Below, piece by piece: positions 11,092 to 22,857 of a stretch of DNA of 64,000 bases. A model generated the notes under the pieces. The model saw only the letters and a list, made by a program, of their open reading frames with translations. It was not told the origin of the DNA and searched no databases. Source of the stretch: Diphasiastrum complanatum. Taxonomy: Eukaryota; Streptophyta; Lycopodiopsida; Lycopodiales; Lycopodiaceae. The stretch spans positions 39,178,444 to 39,242,443 of the forward strand of contig CM055101.1 in NCBI GenBank assembly GCA_029204225.1, given 5' to 3'. Position numbers and translations under genes: made by a program. Position 1 is the first letter of the stretch. Every line of letters starts with the position of its first letter.

Positions 11092-13666
11092 TGTTAGGGC
11101 CAATTTTGACAGGGGGTTGGTCCAGCCAAAATGTCCTAAAAGGGTCAAGGGGCCCCACCTCTAAAGGTGGTTCGGCCCTACATGAGCAATAGAGGATTTG
11201 CCACTTCCAACCCTGATGGCCTTCTCTATTGCCCCGTGCTCCCCAACCAATGAGGGTTTTCCAGGCTCTTAGAGATACGGTTGCAAGGAGGGGGTGCTGT
11301 CAATTTTCGTGCAATGATTCACTAGCTTTCTAGGGTTACGGTTCCGTAAAACTTCTAATCACTAATTCGCATTAGGATCTTGCTAATGTCTCTTTTTCCA
11401 TTGAATTCGGCTTATAGTTAGTAAAAATCTTACATGGGCTTGAAACCGATTTATTGCCTATGATGTGCTTGTGGGGTGCAAGTTATACACACCAATTTGT
11501 TTGATAAGCAGTGGTATTTTCGCCGACCGTCGGGTCTAGGTATTTCGCTAGACAGTACCGATGGCGGGTGTGACTAGTGTGACGCTTAACCAAGGCGGTG
11601 TATTTCAACCGCGGATGCTGGACGGCCCGCTCTGGTGTTTCACCGAGGTGTTTCATAATTGACAAAACCTGAAAAACCGTTTCACAACTTGACAATTCCA
11701 CATGGTAGTTTAACTAACAACCCTAACTCAGCAAACCGTAAAACACATTCTAAATCTGTACGACTCTTGGTTACAATTTTTGTGCTTTCACTAAACAGGT
11801 TGAAGAATAGTAAACAATTATCGTCTACTTTCTCACATCGCATTTGTTCATGAAGTGCTAAGCTTCTAAACTGAATTCTAAGTTGTGTTTGTATGCTTCA
11901 CTACCAAACTGTAACTAATTTGCTTGAACACAACTACAAAATTCAAGTCTTAACTACTCTATGGAAGATGTCATAACATTGTAAATGAGGGAAATAATGA
12001 CGGTGTTCAACCTTCAAGGTGATATGCTTACCCTTCCGCAACTCTAACACGCTTGTAAAAATCACAGTCAAATCACGAGTGTGGCAACGGAAAAACTCAA
12101 GTCAAGTAACATCTTACAATAAACCCACAGCTTTTACCATCAATGCAAATAGAAAAGTGCTAACATTTAAAAGTACTAACTCTTCACATCATCTCATTAT
12201 TATCCAATTTTCATTGAGCTATTTCAAGCAACTCACAATCCTTCTAACCAACTCAACAACATTGAACTCACCTCAAGCAATCAATCAAGCCAAAGTTTAG
12301 AATACACCTTACTAACTATGGAGTTAACAACACACAAGCAACAAACAGGCATGAGGGCACAAAGCAACCATTAACCTCTCACAAATTACTAACCCACATT
12401 GCAAGTGACTAACATTGAACAACTAACATTCACAACAATTAGCCACAAAATGGAATTAACTTCAAAGCACACTCAAACAAGCAAGCAACTCCCAAAAGTG
12501 CCAACTCCTAAAAATACTAACATACAAATACTAACATACACAAGTACTAACATTTGAAATACAAGGAGTTGGCTCCTTCTTATAGGAAAATCCAATGCAT
12601 CCCCTTCACAATGTCATCTTGCCATTCTTCATGCCCTTCAAGCCCTCTTTGCCATTTGTCCCCAACCCATTTGATAGTACACCTAGTGGCTTCCATAAGA
12701 GAGTGGGGGAGTGGTGCATTCAAGGCTCTCTTCCAAAACTAGCCAAGATGCCATTTTTGTCAAAGGCTAGGGAGGCCATTCAAGTTTTTCCTTTTGTACA
12801 CCCTAGAAGCCCAAAATGTCAATGGCTAGTGGGTGTACCTCCAAATGTTTTAGCCTCCAAGGTGGTTTGACATTTATTATCCAAATTTTGGGTGAGGCCC
12901 TTTTTCAACCCCTATTTTTAGTAGGTGGCTTTCATTTTTCTTTGGATATCTGTGTTTTCGGCCTTTCTTTGGTTTTTCAAGGGCCGTGCGCCTACTGCTC
13001 ATTTGTTTGGGTTTTTGGCATGTTGGGTAACCACTTGGCCCACACATTTCGTTAATTGCCCATAAATTGCCCAAACTTTGTCGTTAGGGTTTTTGTGATT
13101 CCTTGACATTGAATCCATATTTCCCGGTCCCGTTTTTATCCTAAACTTTTCTTTTTCGGTTTTTTCTTCTGTGGTTGACTTTTTCGACATTCATGACTAG
13201 GGCTCCTACGACAACACAGTTTCCCTGAAAAATACACTAAGTGATCATATATTAGTAAAAATGGACTCAGTACATGGTGAGGTTTTAGCATGGTCATACC
13301 GGCTATTTTTTTACAACTGGCCATTTTTTTGAAAAGCCGTAAAATATTTACTGGCCATTTCTAAGGCCGCAAAATTTTCTCTAGCCTCATTTAGGACGGA
13401 CTGGGACCCAATTCTAGGTGGACCGGCACTTTTGGCTCGGTCTTACAAAACTTGACCACAAAATATTTTTGACGGTTTTTTTGAAAAGTCAATTTTTACT
13501 TTTAAACTGTGTCTAGCCACTTCAGGGGCGGGTTGGGACCCAATTCTAAGGCAAATTTGTGCCGATTTTTCTCTAATAACCGGGTTTTACATGCCGATTT
13601 TTTCAATTATTGCAAACTTAAACTTCAATATTAGCCCGATTTTCCGTGCGCAAATATTGGCTAATA
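11092..13666 (-). repeat. 5' LTR (about 2.6 kb) of the pol-less element
   Basis: On the plus strand it runs TGTTAGGGCC...GGCTAATA, an inverted TGTTAG/CTAACA terminus with one mutated base. The segment 12555-13666 is shared with the left copy at 7151-8188; 11092-12554 is unique in the window because the left LTR is truncated. It carries no ORF of note. The part at 12300-12550 is rich in AACTAACATT-type short repeats. Confidence 0.7.
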
Positions 13667-14523
13667 GACAATTCGTATTGAAATCGGACTAGTGCAAACT
13701 TTGGGTGCATGTGTCTGATTCAAAGAGAGCTACTTGGCCAAGCTAGATGTACACTTCTTGTTTTGACTGTGAGGCAACTGACCGGTGATGGAATTGTGAA
13801 AGTCAAGTTTTGCGCGACGGACATGGTGCTTCAAACAAACGAGATGAGATAGTTCGTATGCAGATCAAAGTAGTGGCTCTCCACGAGGTCAATGGTTACA
13901 TTTGGACTGATTCAAAGACAACTACTTCAAGCTAAGTAAGAGGTGTGTTGCGGAGTACTCAATCTTTGCCTACCTTAAAGAGCTAAAAAAGAAAAGTATC
14001 AAGATCAGGCTGGGACAAGGAGAGAAATCAAGGTGCAAAAGCAACAAGGCATGGAGTGGACCATAAAGTGAGCAATGAAATGATAAATCCTTTGGCTCAG
14101 GGAGCCTTGATATCTGTGCGGAACTGATCAAATTTGGAGCTCAGGGAGCTCAACACAAAGTGCATCGAGGACAAATCAGGAGCTCAAAGGAGTTCCAAAG
14201 TCAAAAGTCAGAAGCGACAGGGGCGAACATTTCACAAAAAGGCCTCTGTCACCAGTTAATAAGGTTCTTGGATTTTACGTAAGTGATATAAAATATACGC
14301 TTGTCCCAGACAAAGTGATATTTTCAAGTTATGTAATTTTTTAATACAAAGAGCTGAGCCTCCGACTTGTGGTGTGCCAGTTACCATGTTAATAAAAAGT
14401 GGCCAGTAAATTGAGTACTGTGCCAAGTAGCTTAAATGTATAGTTATTTTTATTTGGAAGAGACCTTTACTTTAATCTGACATCTGATGACGACATCAGA
14501 TTTTATAAAGGTGGGGTGGATAT
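13667..14523. other. Unrecognised repeat-derived segment
   Basis: No coding similarity is visible. Two related stretches (ACTGATTCAAAGA-type, at about 13725 and 13905) suggest decayed internal duplication. 14247-14400 shares a 20-base identity plus looser similarity, inverted, with 3670-3960. The segment ends in a polypurine-like run, AAAGGTGGGGTGGA (14507-14520), just before a possible LTR start at 14524. Confidence 0.5.
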
Positions 14524-15146
14524 TGTAAAACTACATGTACAAGCTTTACTTTCCACGCCACTGGCGTCAGCATTGTCCCCGGCTTCAGTAGTGTCACTAC
14601 TGCTCTCGGCGCCACTGTGACCAGAATCCAGCCAGCGCCAAGTTCTTATGACCGAAAATCTTTGATCGGTTCTAGCGAAGTTAGTGAATGAGTTAAGTTC
14701 TTGAGAAACGAGCTCTAACCTGTCGGCTGAGTTGGATGGCTTGCTTGGGTGGAAGTTACCTGTTTATGGCTGTACAGTCTGGTGTGGTGCCAGGTTGGCT
14801 TCCAACGCTCGTGATGAAGCTTTCAGTTGGTTAAGTCTAATGTAAGTCAGACGACTTGCTTGGAATGGATGTTACTCGTTTGTAACGAAGCTTCAAGTTA
14901 GTTAGGTTTGATGTATGTCGGGCGGCTTGCTTGGAGGGAAGTCACCCGCATCGGGACCCCCGATCTGGCATGGCGCCAGGTTGGATCTCAATGTTGGTTT
15001 CGGAACTTCAAGTTGGTTAAGTCTGATCGTTGTTGGCCAGTTGGTTGCTTGTATGTCAAGTGGGTTTGGACGGAAGGCTGGAAGCTAAGTCGTGGTTCCC
15101 GGCTCCTTTTGAGATGTCTGCGCTACATAAACCGAGAGATTAACTT
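14524..15146 (+). mobile_element. Truncated LTR-like block
   Basis: It begins TGTAAAACTACATGTAC three bases after the purine tract at 14507-14520, as a 3' LTR would. It contains imperfect tandem units of about 100 bp (core GGCTTGCTTGG and TTCAAGTTGGTTAAGTCTGAT) over 14720-15040, and a TATA-like CTACATAAAC at about 15123. The right end is lost where minus-strand copia protease sequence begins at about 15150. Family assignment is not possible. Confidence 0.45.
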
Positions 15147-15149
15147 TGT

Positions 15150-16150
15150 TCCATTTGTTTTACTGTTCTCCGAGGTACATGAATTGATCTCTGTTGTAAG
15201 CTGCATACTCGGTAAACCATTCCTTGCGAGAGGTCATGTGTTAGGTAGCGCTGCTATCTAGGTACCAGCTATCACAGTTTTCGTTGCTGTTGCTATTACA
15301 AGCCATTAACAAATGTGTATCTTGCTCCTTGAATTCCGTTGCATTGGAGGAGTTTGGCTGCTGCTGCTATTGTTGCTTCTTTGTCTCGTTGTAGATCCGG
15401 ATATGACACTCTTTGATGTCGTGATTAGCTCTCTTGCAATATTTATAGAAGAGCTTATTGCGCGATCTACCATGCTCACCTTGAGTGTGAGGCTTCTGCT
15501 GTTGTTGCTGCACTTGATTCTTGCCTTTGGAATAGTCTTTCTTCTTGGTGTACAGGTCCAAGGATTTGTCTTTGATGGACAGGCCGCTGGTCTTTCTCCA
15601 CATTTCTTCTTGAAGAAGATGATCGATCACCTTTTGAAGAGTGAAATCAGGTTGTGTGGAGATCATCACCACAAAGTGTTCATACGACTTTGGAAGAGAA
15701 GAAAGCAAGGTCATGACAACATCACCATCTTGAATAGAACATCCTACAGCTGATAACTGATCCAATAAAGACTTGAAACTATTGATTTGAGAAGTGATGG
15801 CAGTAGAATCAGACATGCTAAGAGTAAAGAACTTCCTTCTAAAATGTAATCTAGTGGTTACATCATGAGTCTCATAGAGAATTGATAACAAATCTAATAC
15901 ATCCTTAGAGGTTTTGCATGTGGTAACGTGGGATATTTGGGAGTCAGCCAGATTGAGTGTGATGCATGCTAAGGCCTTCTAATCTTTGATCTTCCATGCC
16001 TTTGCTTGATCACCATCTTCTGGTTTCAGGTCAACACCTTCTACTACATCCCAAAGATCTCTATCTATCAACATCATCCGGAGTTTTATCTTCCAGATGT
16101 AGAAGCTAGAACCATTGAACTTGTCAATGATTCTAGCTTCGTTGAATGAT
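15150..16150 (-). pseudogene. Copia gag-protease fragment
   Basis: Read on the minus strand, the gag domain begins near IDKFNGSSFYIWKIKLRMML and continues through SLPKSYEHFVVMI to a nucleocapsid knuckle (YKYCKRANHDIKECH, first cysteine changed to tyrosine). An in-frame TAG at 15979-15981 and a stop at 15367 interrupt it. After the second stop the protease resumes with WYLDSSAT and HMTSRKEWF, in which the catalytic DSG is DSS and another stop intervenes. The original gag start is missing: at about 16150 the frame runs into antisense integrase sequence. It was part of a polyprotein making the particle and processing protease; it is now dead. Confidence 0.85.
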
Positions 16151-16151
16151 G

Positions 16152-16985
16152 ACGAAGAGAATCGAACTCTTCTCAACTCGGCCATATCCATGCTACATCA
16201 AGCACACCTACCTGCAAAGTTATGGGCAGAAGCTACTGCCACAGCCTGTTACGTGCATAACAGATCCAACACCAAAGCCGTCAACAACAAAACTCCTTAT
16301 GAAGTTTGGCATGGGCACAAGCCTAGTGTCAGCCATTTAAAAATATTTGGTTGTATATGTTTTGTTCACATTCCTAAACAGCTTAGGAAGAAGCTAGATC
16401 ATAGGACAAATAAATGTATTTTCATTGGCTATCCTGATAGCATAAAGCTTATAAAGTCTATTATTCATCCACCAATGTAGTATTTGTCTTTAGGGATGTA
16501 ATATTTCAAGAACATACATACTATGATTTCAAACAACCATCGATAAACAATGCTATGTCATTTCATCCTATTTTACATAGCATGGATTCTTCCAACATTG
16601 ATGTTCCTTCTACAGAACCTGCAACTACAGCTACAGAAGCCGAGCAGCCGACAATACCTGTCATTAGATCAGACCAAGCTAGCTCGAACAGATCTGGAGA
16701 AATTCAAGAAGAAGCATCATCGCATCCTAGTCAACCAAACGTCTGCAGATCCTCATGGACTCGAACAGTTCCTAAGAGGTATACACCTCAATCATTCTGG
16801 ACTTCATCAGAAGAACCAGAGAGCCTAGCCGAAGCAATTAACTCCAAGGATGTTGTAAAGTGGCAAGAAGCTATGGAAAATGAGTACATCTCACTTTTGA
16901 CGAATCAGACCTGGACACTGGTCGACTTCTCCACTCACAAGAGAGTTATCGACAACAAGTGGATCTTCAAGAAGAAGGAGAATAG
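16152..16985 (+). pseudogene. Copia integrase C-terminus and reverse transcriptase start
   Basis: It opens with ENRTLL and SMLHQAHLPAKLWAEA, the copia integrase core end, followed by TPYEVWHGHKP and FGCICFVHIPKQLRKKLD of the integrase C-terminal region. A frameshift near 16470-16560 moves to a second frame with the proline/serine linker and the reverse transcriptase start (AMENEYISLLTNQTWTLVD, NKWIFKKK). Similarity stops at about 16985, before the palm catalytic motif. Strand is opposite to the gag piece at 15150-16150, and the two meet head to head. Confidence 0.85.
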
Positions 16986-17496
16986 GCAAAGTGTAAAAGC
17001 TGCAAAAATAAAATGGCATGGTGATTTAAATGAAATCCAAATTGGAAGCCTTGTTGCACTTCTAGCTTCAGAAAACAATGAATGACATCCATTTTGGATT
17101 GCCAAAGTACTGAATAGCAATCAAACAAAACTACTACGTGTCCATTGGTTGCGCACCACTTCAACGAATGCTTTTTTGAGATTGTACGAACTCGAAATGT
17201 TGCAAGTAGATCCAAAGGGCAAGAGAAAGAGATTGCCAAAAAATCAACCAAGAGTCGACGATTTGAATGTACAGGATGTAGATGTTTTGGCGTTTAATTT
17301 TGAATTCACAATGACCAATCATCTACGAAAGTCAACTATATCTATATTGAAAGAAAAACTTGGATTAATGGAAAAACCATCATCCTTCACTCGTCATCCT
17401 CCACTCGTCATCGTCATCAACATAGAAAAGCTGATTTACAAGGTTTTTTTGTCAACATTAGATGCGGATTCTGAGGAAGATATGCTAGGACTCTGA
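16986..17496 (+). other. Unrecognised ORF fused to the copia fragment, one stop
   Basis: The frame of the preceding copia piece continues with unrelated sequence to a TGA at 17083-17085, then stays open to 17496. Around the stop it reads IGSLVALLASENNE, then HPFWIAKVLNSNQTK and LLRVHWLR. This looks like a small beta-barrel (Tudor/chromo/BAH-type) segment rather than retroelement pol, but that is an impression from pattern only. The rest is basic, then acidic (DADSEEDML). It may be a decayed exon of a host or DNA-transposon gene. Confidence 0.4.
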
Positions 17497-17890
17497 TGAA
17501 AAAGATGGGTCTTCCACTTCACCAACTGAAAACAAGAGTGTTGAGAATATGTCAAGTTCTGAATGGAGAGGCATCAGTGAAAAATCCTTAGAAAATGTAC
17601 TGTAAAAAAGAGAATGTGCAAATATAATTTAAGTCGTTTTGTATTTCAATGGAATTTCGAATTTCAAAAATCATTTGTTCTCTTGAATTTTTATTTCATT
17701 TGTAATTATGATGGTTTTTATGAAGTTTGTAACAAAAAACTTGTAGTTCTTTATTCAAAATATGCATTTTTTTGGCTTTTTTAAAAATAAAATCTAGAGA
17801 TTTATTGAAAAAATCCATGATTTGGCCTAAAACTAAGACCATTAAAAATTACCAAAAAAGATTACTCTTTTTTAGGTCAAAGTCCCAAAA
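17497..17890. other. AT-rich spacer
   Basis: No coding signal. It consists of T- and A-rich runs with no clear repeat structure and ends where family A reverse transcriptase similarity begins. Confidence 0.6.
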
Positions 17891-19076
17891 CAAATGTCAT
17901 CGTGAAGAGGACATATTCATGGAGGAGCCTGAGGGCTTCATCAAGCAAGGTATGGAAGACAAGGTGTGTCATCTCAAGAGGAGCTTGTATAGTTTGAAAT
18001 AAGCTTCTAGAACTTGGAACACAAGGCTCAATACTTTTCTTATCTCTATTGGATTTACTCCTAGTGAATATGATCCCACTTTGTACATAAGATTTAGTAA
18101 AAAAGGCATTGTACTTTTATTACTTTATGTTGATGATATCATACTTAGTGGAGATGATTTGAAAGGTGTTGGAGAAAACTAAGCTAGATCTATCCAAAGA
18201 GTTTAAGATGGTAGATCTCGAACATTTGCACTTCATTTTGGGTATGGAAGTACTTAGATCTTTAGATTATGTTTTCATTTGTCAATCTTAGTATGTTATT
18301 TCATTACTCAATAGATTTAATATGCATGGATGCAAGCATGTAGAGACTCCTATGGAGCATGATGTAAAGATGATGAAAGATCCTTCAAGGACATCACTCT
18401 TTATAGGCAACTTATTGGCTCCTTAATGTGGATAACCATAACAAGACCTGATCTTTGCTATAGTATTTTCAAGCTTAGTCAAAATATGCAAGATCCATTA
18501 GTTATCCATTGGAAATGTGCCAAAAGAATATTAAGATACATCTCGGGCACACTAGATTTTGCGATCCCTTATAGAGGTGAATCCATTAACTTGCATGCTT
18601 TTAGTGATTCAGATTTTGCAAGGGACAAGAAGGATAAAAAGTCAAATAGTGCCTTTGCAAATTTCATTGGAGAAGGTGTGGTTTCTTGGCTATCAAAGAA
18701 GCAAGAAACAATCTCTCTTTCATCAACCGAGGCGACTACAAGGCTCTAACAACAACAACCAAGGAAGTACTATGGATCAAGAGGTTCCATTGAGGAGTTC
18801 AAAGTGATCTGATCAGGTGTCATTCCACTAATATACAATGACAACATCCCAACCCAACACCTAGCATCCAATCTAATCTACCATAAGGAGCAAACACATA
18901 GAAATTGCTTAACACTTTGTAAGAGAAAAAGTCTAAGCTAAGGAGGTCTCATTGGAGCATGTTTCAAGTAGAGAATGCATTGTTGATATATTGACAAAGC
19001 CTCTTCAAAAGAATGCTTTTTTGTAGCTTAGATCAACCCTTGGCTTAATTAGTAAAGTTATGTTATCATCTAGCTA
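17891..19076 (+). pseudogene. Copia RT-RNase H, family A copy 1
   Basis: The 5'-truncated pol begins at the reverse transcriptase segment EEDIFMEEPEGFIKQGMEDK. It keeps the catalytic box LLLYVDDIILSG (about 18120-18155). RNase H follows, with SGTLDFAIPYRGESINL, FSDSDFARDKK and WLSKKQETISLSSTEA. Defects include TAA at 18000-18002 (a glutamine codon in the other copy), a frameshift near 18175, and more in the last 300 bp. It is closely similar at nucleotide level to 53620-54733, which lacks the block coding SNSAFANFIGEG-WLSKKQ. Confidence 0.9.
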
Positions 19077-19094
19077 GATTGTGAGGAGGAGTAT

Positions 19095-19744
19095 TGAAAT
19101 TTCACAATTCTAGCTTGATCAATTTTGGTCACATGCATTGTAATTGGCAAGATGGCCATGTAAATAGATTTTACATGTGCCAAATAGAATAGGATGCTTT
19201 TCCAAGACTTCATTTCTCATATTACATTGTGATAGCATCTTTGAAATGAGGCCAAAATATGCTTGGATAAGCTAGAGAAATTCTAGGAGCTAAAAATAAC
19301 ATGTTTTACATTGTTTTTGGATCTTGAAATCTTGACCCCATATTAGGGTGGATCCAATGAACTATTAGCTTAGATGTTAGGATTAGGGTACGATAAGATC
19401 AGAGATGCCCTAAATTTTCATCTCCAAGCTCGAAATGTATAAAGATGTGAGGATCTCCATCCAAATATGAAAAAAGTTCGAGTTTTTTCACTTCCATCAA
19501 CATTGTCTTTGAGTGGCGAGTTATAGCTATTGTATGTGAGTAATTTTATGCATTACTTACATGTTTTGGAAGGTATTGTATGCTTGCTGCACTTTACTTT
19601 TGTGTATTTGATCAAATCTATGGGCCATTGTGGAGTTAAATGCCAAATTAGCTAGTTTTGGTAACTAGTCTTGATTCTAGCTCATAGTTTGGATCTAGAT
19701 CTTTGATTTGTGCATCCTCCCTCACTTTTAGGATTGATTGGGAT
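19095..19744 (+). repeat. 3' LTR of family A copy 1
   Basis: It follows the polypurine tract GTGAGGAGGAGTAT (19081-19094) and starts TGAAATTTCACAATTC. It is colinear with 54751-55800 apart from a 378-bp MITE in that copy. TATA-like GTATAAAG lies at about 19438. The end is set where the two copies diverge after GGATTGATTGGGAT; no CA dinucleotide is found there. Confidence 0.8.
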
Positions 19745-19769
19745 GTTAAATTTTGTCAATTTAGAGGCA

Positions 19770-19950
19770 TAGATCACAAGGCCAATCACATGTGGACCAA
19801 TCATGTTTAGTGGTGCATATCATGAGGCCCAATCAAATTGTGAGGTGAAGATCATGAGGTCCAATCATGATGATAGGTGCAAATCTAGGGGTCCGATCAT
19901 GATATAGGAAGGCAATCAATGGGAACCAATCATTTTAGAGTATTTCCTCT
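19770..19950. repeat. Imperfect tandem repeat, GATCATGAGGCCCAATCATG type
   Basis: Five or six degenerate units of roughly 28-35 bp, each with a variant of CATGAGG-CCAATCA, occur in a row. They are probably decayed minisatellite DNA just beyond the LTR. No coding capacity. Confidence 0.6.
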
Positions 19951-20322
19951 TGCAAGAACACGAGCTAGCACTATTTGAGAAGTGCCCTTGTTTGTACATA
20001 CTATTGAAACGATTTTAATCAAGTTTGATGAGTGTTTTTCCTTCCGACACATTGTTTTTTCTATGTTATCTCTCTACCCGAGTGTAAGAGCTATATTTTC
20101 TCTCTCTACCCAAGAGCAACATGTTTTCATACTTAGTTTTTCATCAAGTATCATGTCATTATGTGAATGATAGCTTTTCATAGCTCTTTGGTGGGTAGAC
20201 GCATGCTTGTGTGCTCTTGCCTTGAAGGTAGTCAAGATAGATTGGTAGCTACCAATCAAGAGATAGTTTCATGTGCAATCACACACTCCTTAGAAGATCA
20301 ATCACACAATTAAGGATGTCCT

Positions 20323-21340
20323 CACACGTGTGAAAAATACACACAATGGACCCGTGATACTTTTGTCAGGTTATTTTTTTGAAAAAAATTTAAACACTTT
20401 CATAATTCAGAATAGATGTTTTTTGTTATTTTCAAAAGCCAATACAACAAGATTTCAAATTTGAATAATAATAACATCAATGCACGTTTCAACTCATCCT
20501 AAAAAAGACTTCAAACATATCACTTTTTTCAATCTACAAAAAAAAATTATTTGTAACACATTCCACATTGTTTGTAAATCATAAAACTGTTTTTTATATT
20601 TTTATTTCTTTAAATTCAATTTAATATTTTGATTCTTAATTTAGAATTTCAAAGAACTCGGATCAATATACTCTCAATGTGAAAAATAATTATCCAAATT
20701 GGATCAAAATATTATATTTAGACCAAGAGTGAATACGCAAGCCTCCACTATCCAAGAGCTAGACAAAACACTCATATATGTGCTTCTAAGATCAAATAAA
20801 CATCATGCATAATTGAAATGACAAAAATAGAATGTTATGAACATTTTCATCGAATCGGAAACTCTCTATAAACAAGTCGTACAACAACTATAAAATTCAT
20901 TAATGCATTAATGAATTTCATCCAAAATTGGCTACTACGTCAATCACCAAGACAAATGTAAAAAAATGAACAAAATCAAGATAGAATTCCAATAGAATGA
21001 TCTCCTCTACAATATTCAATCAATCAGGCTTCTTCTCCATGACCTCCTTGTTATTTATAGGCATGAGAGATGACTCTCTCTTATCTCTCTAGAGTCATAT
21101 AGCCCTAAAGTATATAAAAAAAAATCCTACATTACCAATTTTGGTCTATATGGCAAAATTACATCAAATAAAGGCCATTTTGTATGACTTAAGGTCTACC
21201 AATTAAAAGACCTATCTAGAAACAATAAGTAATACTGTTTAGTCATGTTTACATGTGTGAAATTTTTGAAAAACATTATGTTCAAGTTTGCTCTCCATTT
21301 GGCCTAAAATAAATAAGTCACTAGATGACAATTTTTCACA
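20323..21340 (-). repeat. 3' LTR of family G copy 3 (left edge uncertain)
   Basis: On the minus strand the LTR starts TGTGAAAAATTGTC at 21340, immediately after the polypurine run GAAGAGGGAG (21350-21341). It carries an ACATGTGTGAA box at about 21251. A perfect CACACGTGTG lies at 20323-20332 and may be inside or just beyond the 3' end. The left limit cannot be set from this copy alone; an 833-bp length as in 26833-27665 would put it near 20508. Confidence 0.55.
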
Positions 21341-21560
21341 CTCCCTCTTCAACGAACTTGCTATTTTCAACATAGATTTAGAACATAAGCCAATATCTGA
21401 TCTATTTCGAAAAAAAAAAAACTTTTCTCAAAGCTTTGGTGAAGATATCAGCCACACGTTCTTTGGAAGAGACATGTTGATGCTCCACCTCTTTTGCCAA
21501 CATGTGTATCTCTCACAAAATGGTGTGCAAGTTTGATATGCTTGCTCCTTGCATGAAAAA
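21341..21560 (-). pseudogene. Copia RNase H tail and polypurine tract, family G copy 3
   Basis: The minus strand encodes ARSKHIKLAHHFVRDTHV and, after a one-base frameshift, AKEVEHQHVSSKERVADIFT plus KALRK, the invariant end of copia RNase H. A 12-base A-run (T on the minus strand, 21410-21421) and stops follow before the purine tract and LTR. Everything upstream of this tail is missing. Confidence 0.85.
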
Positions 21561-21824
21561 ATGGGATTGTTTTGTAAAAAAAATTCATGCCCTTCAAATT
21601 GAAATTACAGTCTTTTAAAAAAATCTAACCCCACCTTTGCCTAATCCTAATCCTAACCTCGTAGCCACACTAACCCTCGGATTCTGGTTGACAAAAAAAG
21701 TGTTACAAGAAGAGAAATTCTGTCAAAATATATAAAACCCAAAAAATTTAACCTAACCCTAAAAACCCCATCTTTTCTTTTCTCCCTCCCTCTCCCTACA
21801 TTGCTCTATCCACCCCCCGAAGAG

Positions 21825-21891
<67 letters not shown>

Positions 21892-22319
21892 TATATGAAG
21901 AAGATAACGTTGACTATGCAGCATATGAAGACACCTATGAAAGTGAAGAAAATAATGGAAATGGAGAATGTTCTCTTTATGTCACTACAAGTATGATTGG
22001 TCCTTCTTAGATGGATAAATCATTTCATAATGCAAATGATTTTAAGCAAGGAAGGAATACTAGTGTGGCAAGTGAAGTGATAGTTTTATGTCCCTATTGA
22101 TGGGGGCAATGGAGATAGAAGAACATAAACAGAGAAGAGAGCAGAAATATTGTGGAACAACTCTCCCGTTCTAATCAACTACTAGATGCAAAACTAGTCT
22201 AATAGACATCTTATGCTAAATGTAATCACAATTTTAAGTGTTCTAATTGCCCAACATGATCTTAAAACAACTTTAGAGTATAAACAAAGCAAGCAAGAGA
22301 GATCTCTCCTCCCCCCAAT
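21561..22319. other. Spacer with CT/AT microsatellite
   Basis: No recognised coding sequence. It contains about 27 bp of (CT)n at 21830-21856, followed directly by about 40 bp of (AT)n to 21896. Degenerate AACCCTAA-like strings occur around 21640-21780. Confidence 0.7.
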
Positions 22320-22857
22320 GGGTGCCCTACTACCCTCATATAGATGGCCCATGGACCCCTCCAGTGTACTATGGAGTTCCATGCCCATCCAATGAGAGAG
22401 AGAGAAGCCTAGGGGAGTTAAAGAACCTTCATAGGCTTATGGAAAGTCAAGAGACTCCTTCCATAACCTATGACTCTTTGAATGTCTTTCTTGTGGGAGT
22501 TGGGAACTCATTGGAGCCATTGGAAGATACAGGTGAGAGCTCAAAATTGTTCATTACAGCATTAATGACAAGTGATGAAACCAAAGATACTGTTACATTG
22601 ATAGTGGTGCATCCAAGCACATGACTTCAAGGAAAGAGTGGTTTTCAAAACTCAAGAAAACTCACAATGGTGATGAAGTTGGACAAGCCGATGGCAAATT
22701 GTATCTGTTAAAGGAGTTGGAGTGGTACCAGTGAAGTTAGCCAGCGGGAAGATAAAGCGGATAAGCACTGTGCAATATGTACCTGGCTTAGCTAACAATC
22801 TACTGTCTGTTGGAACGATGGCTGATCAACAACTAGTGACATCATACTCTCAAAAAT
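22320..22857 (+). pseudogene. Copia gag end and protease fragment, family E
   Basis: A 100-codon frame (22322-22624) precedes, and in part overlaps in another frame, the protease signature YIDSGASKHMTSRKEW at about 22586-22635. After a frameshift near 22700 the protease continues with KGVGVVPVKLASGKIKR and VQYVPGLANNLLSVGTMADQ, ending at TGA about 22857. The catalytic DSG is preserved. Integrase and RT are absent. It is in plus orientation, opposite to the LTR that follows. Confidence 0.8.

Larger units (their letters stand above)
7151..13666 (-). mobile_element. Pol-less LTR retrotransposon with gag-like ORF (TR-GAG-like)
   Basis: Reading the minus strand from right to left the order is: 5' LTR 13666-11092, primer-binding site 11090-11079, duplicated leader with a SINE-like insert, zinc-knuckle gag-like ORF 10318-9911, acidic ORF 9728-8298, and a 3' LTR 8188-7151 truncated at its far end. 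The internal region is only about 2.9 kb, and no protease, integrase, reverse transcriptase or RNase H is recognisable. That matches non-autonomous elements with terminal repeats and gag only, which are thought to be mobilised by enzymes of autonomous relatives. The right LTR is about 2.57 kb; the left copy retains about 1.04 kb. The flanking duplication cannot be tested because the left end is missing. Confidence 0.7.

Noticed and set aside
15313-15753. 146-codon plus-strand frame with a Leu-rich hydrophobic start
   Set aside because: It is the antisense shadow of the copia gag; the Leu run is antisense to the Gln-rich stretch.
20323-20345. Plus-strand TGTGAAAAATAC identical to the start of the solo LTR
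   Set aside because: The downstream sequence does not follow the LTR and no purine tract or target duplication is present; only the G-box and a short match are shared.
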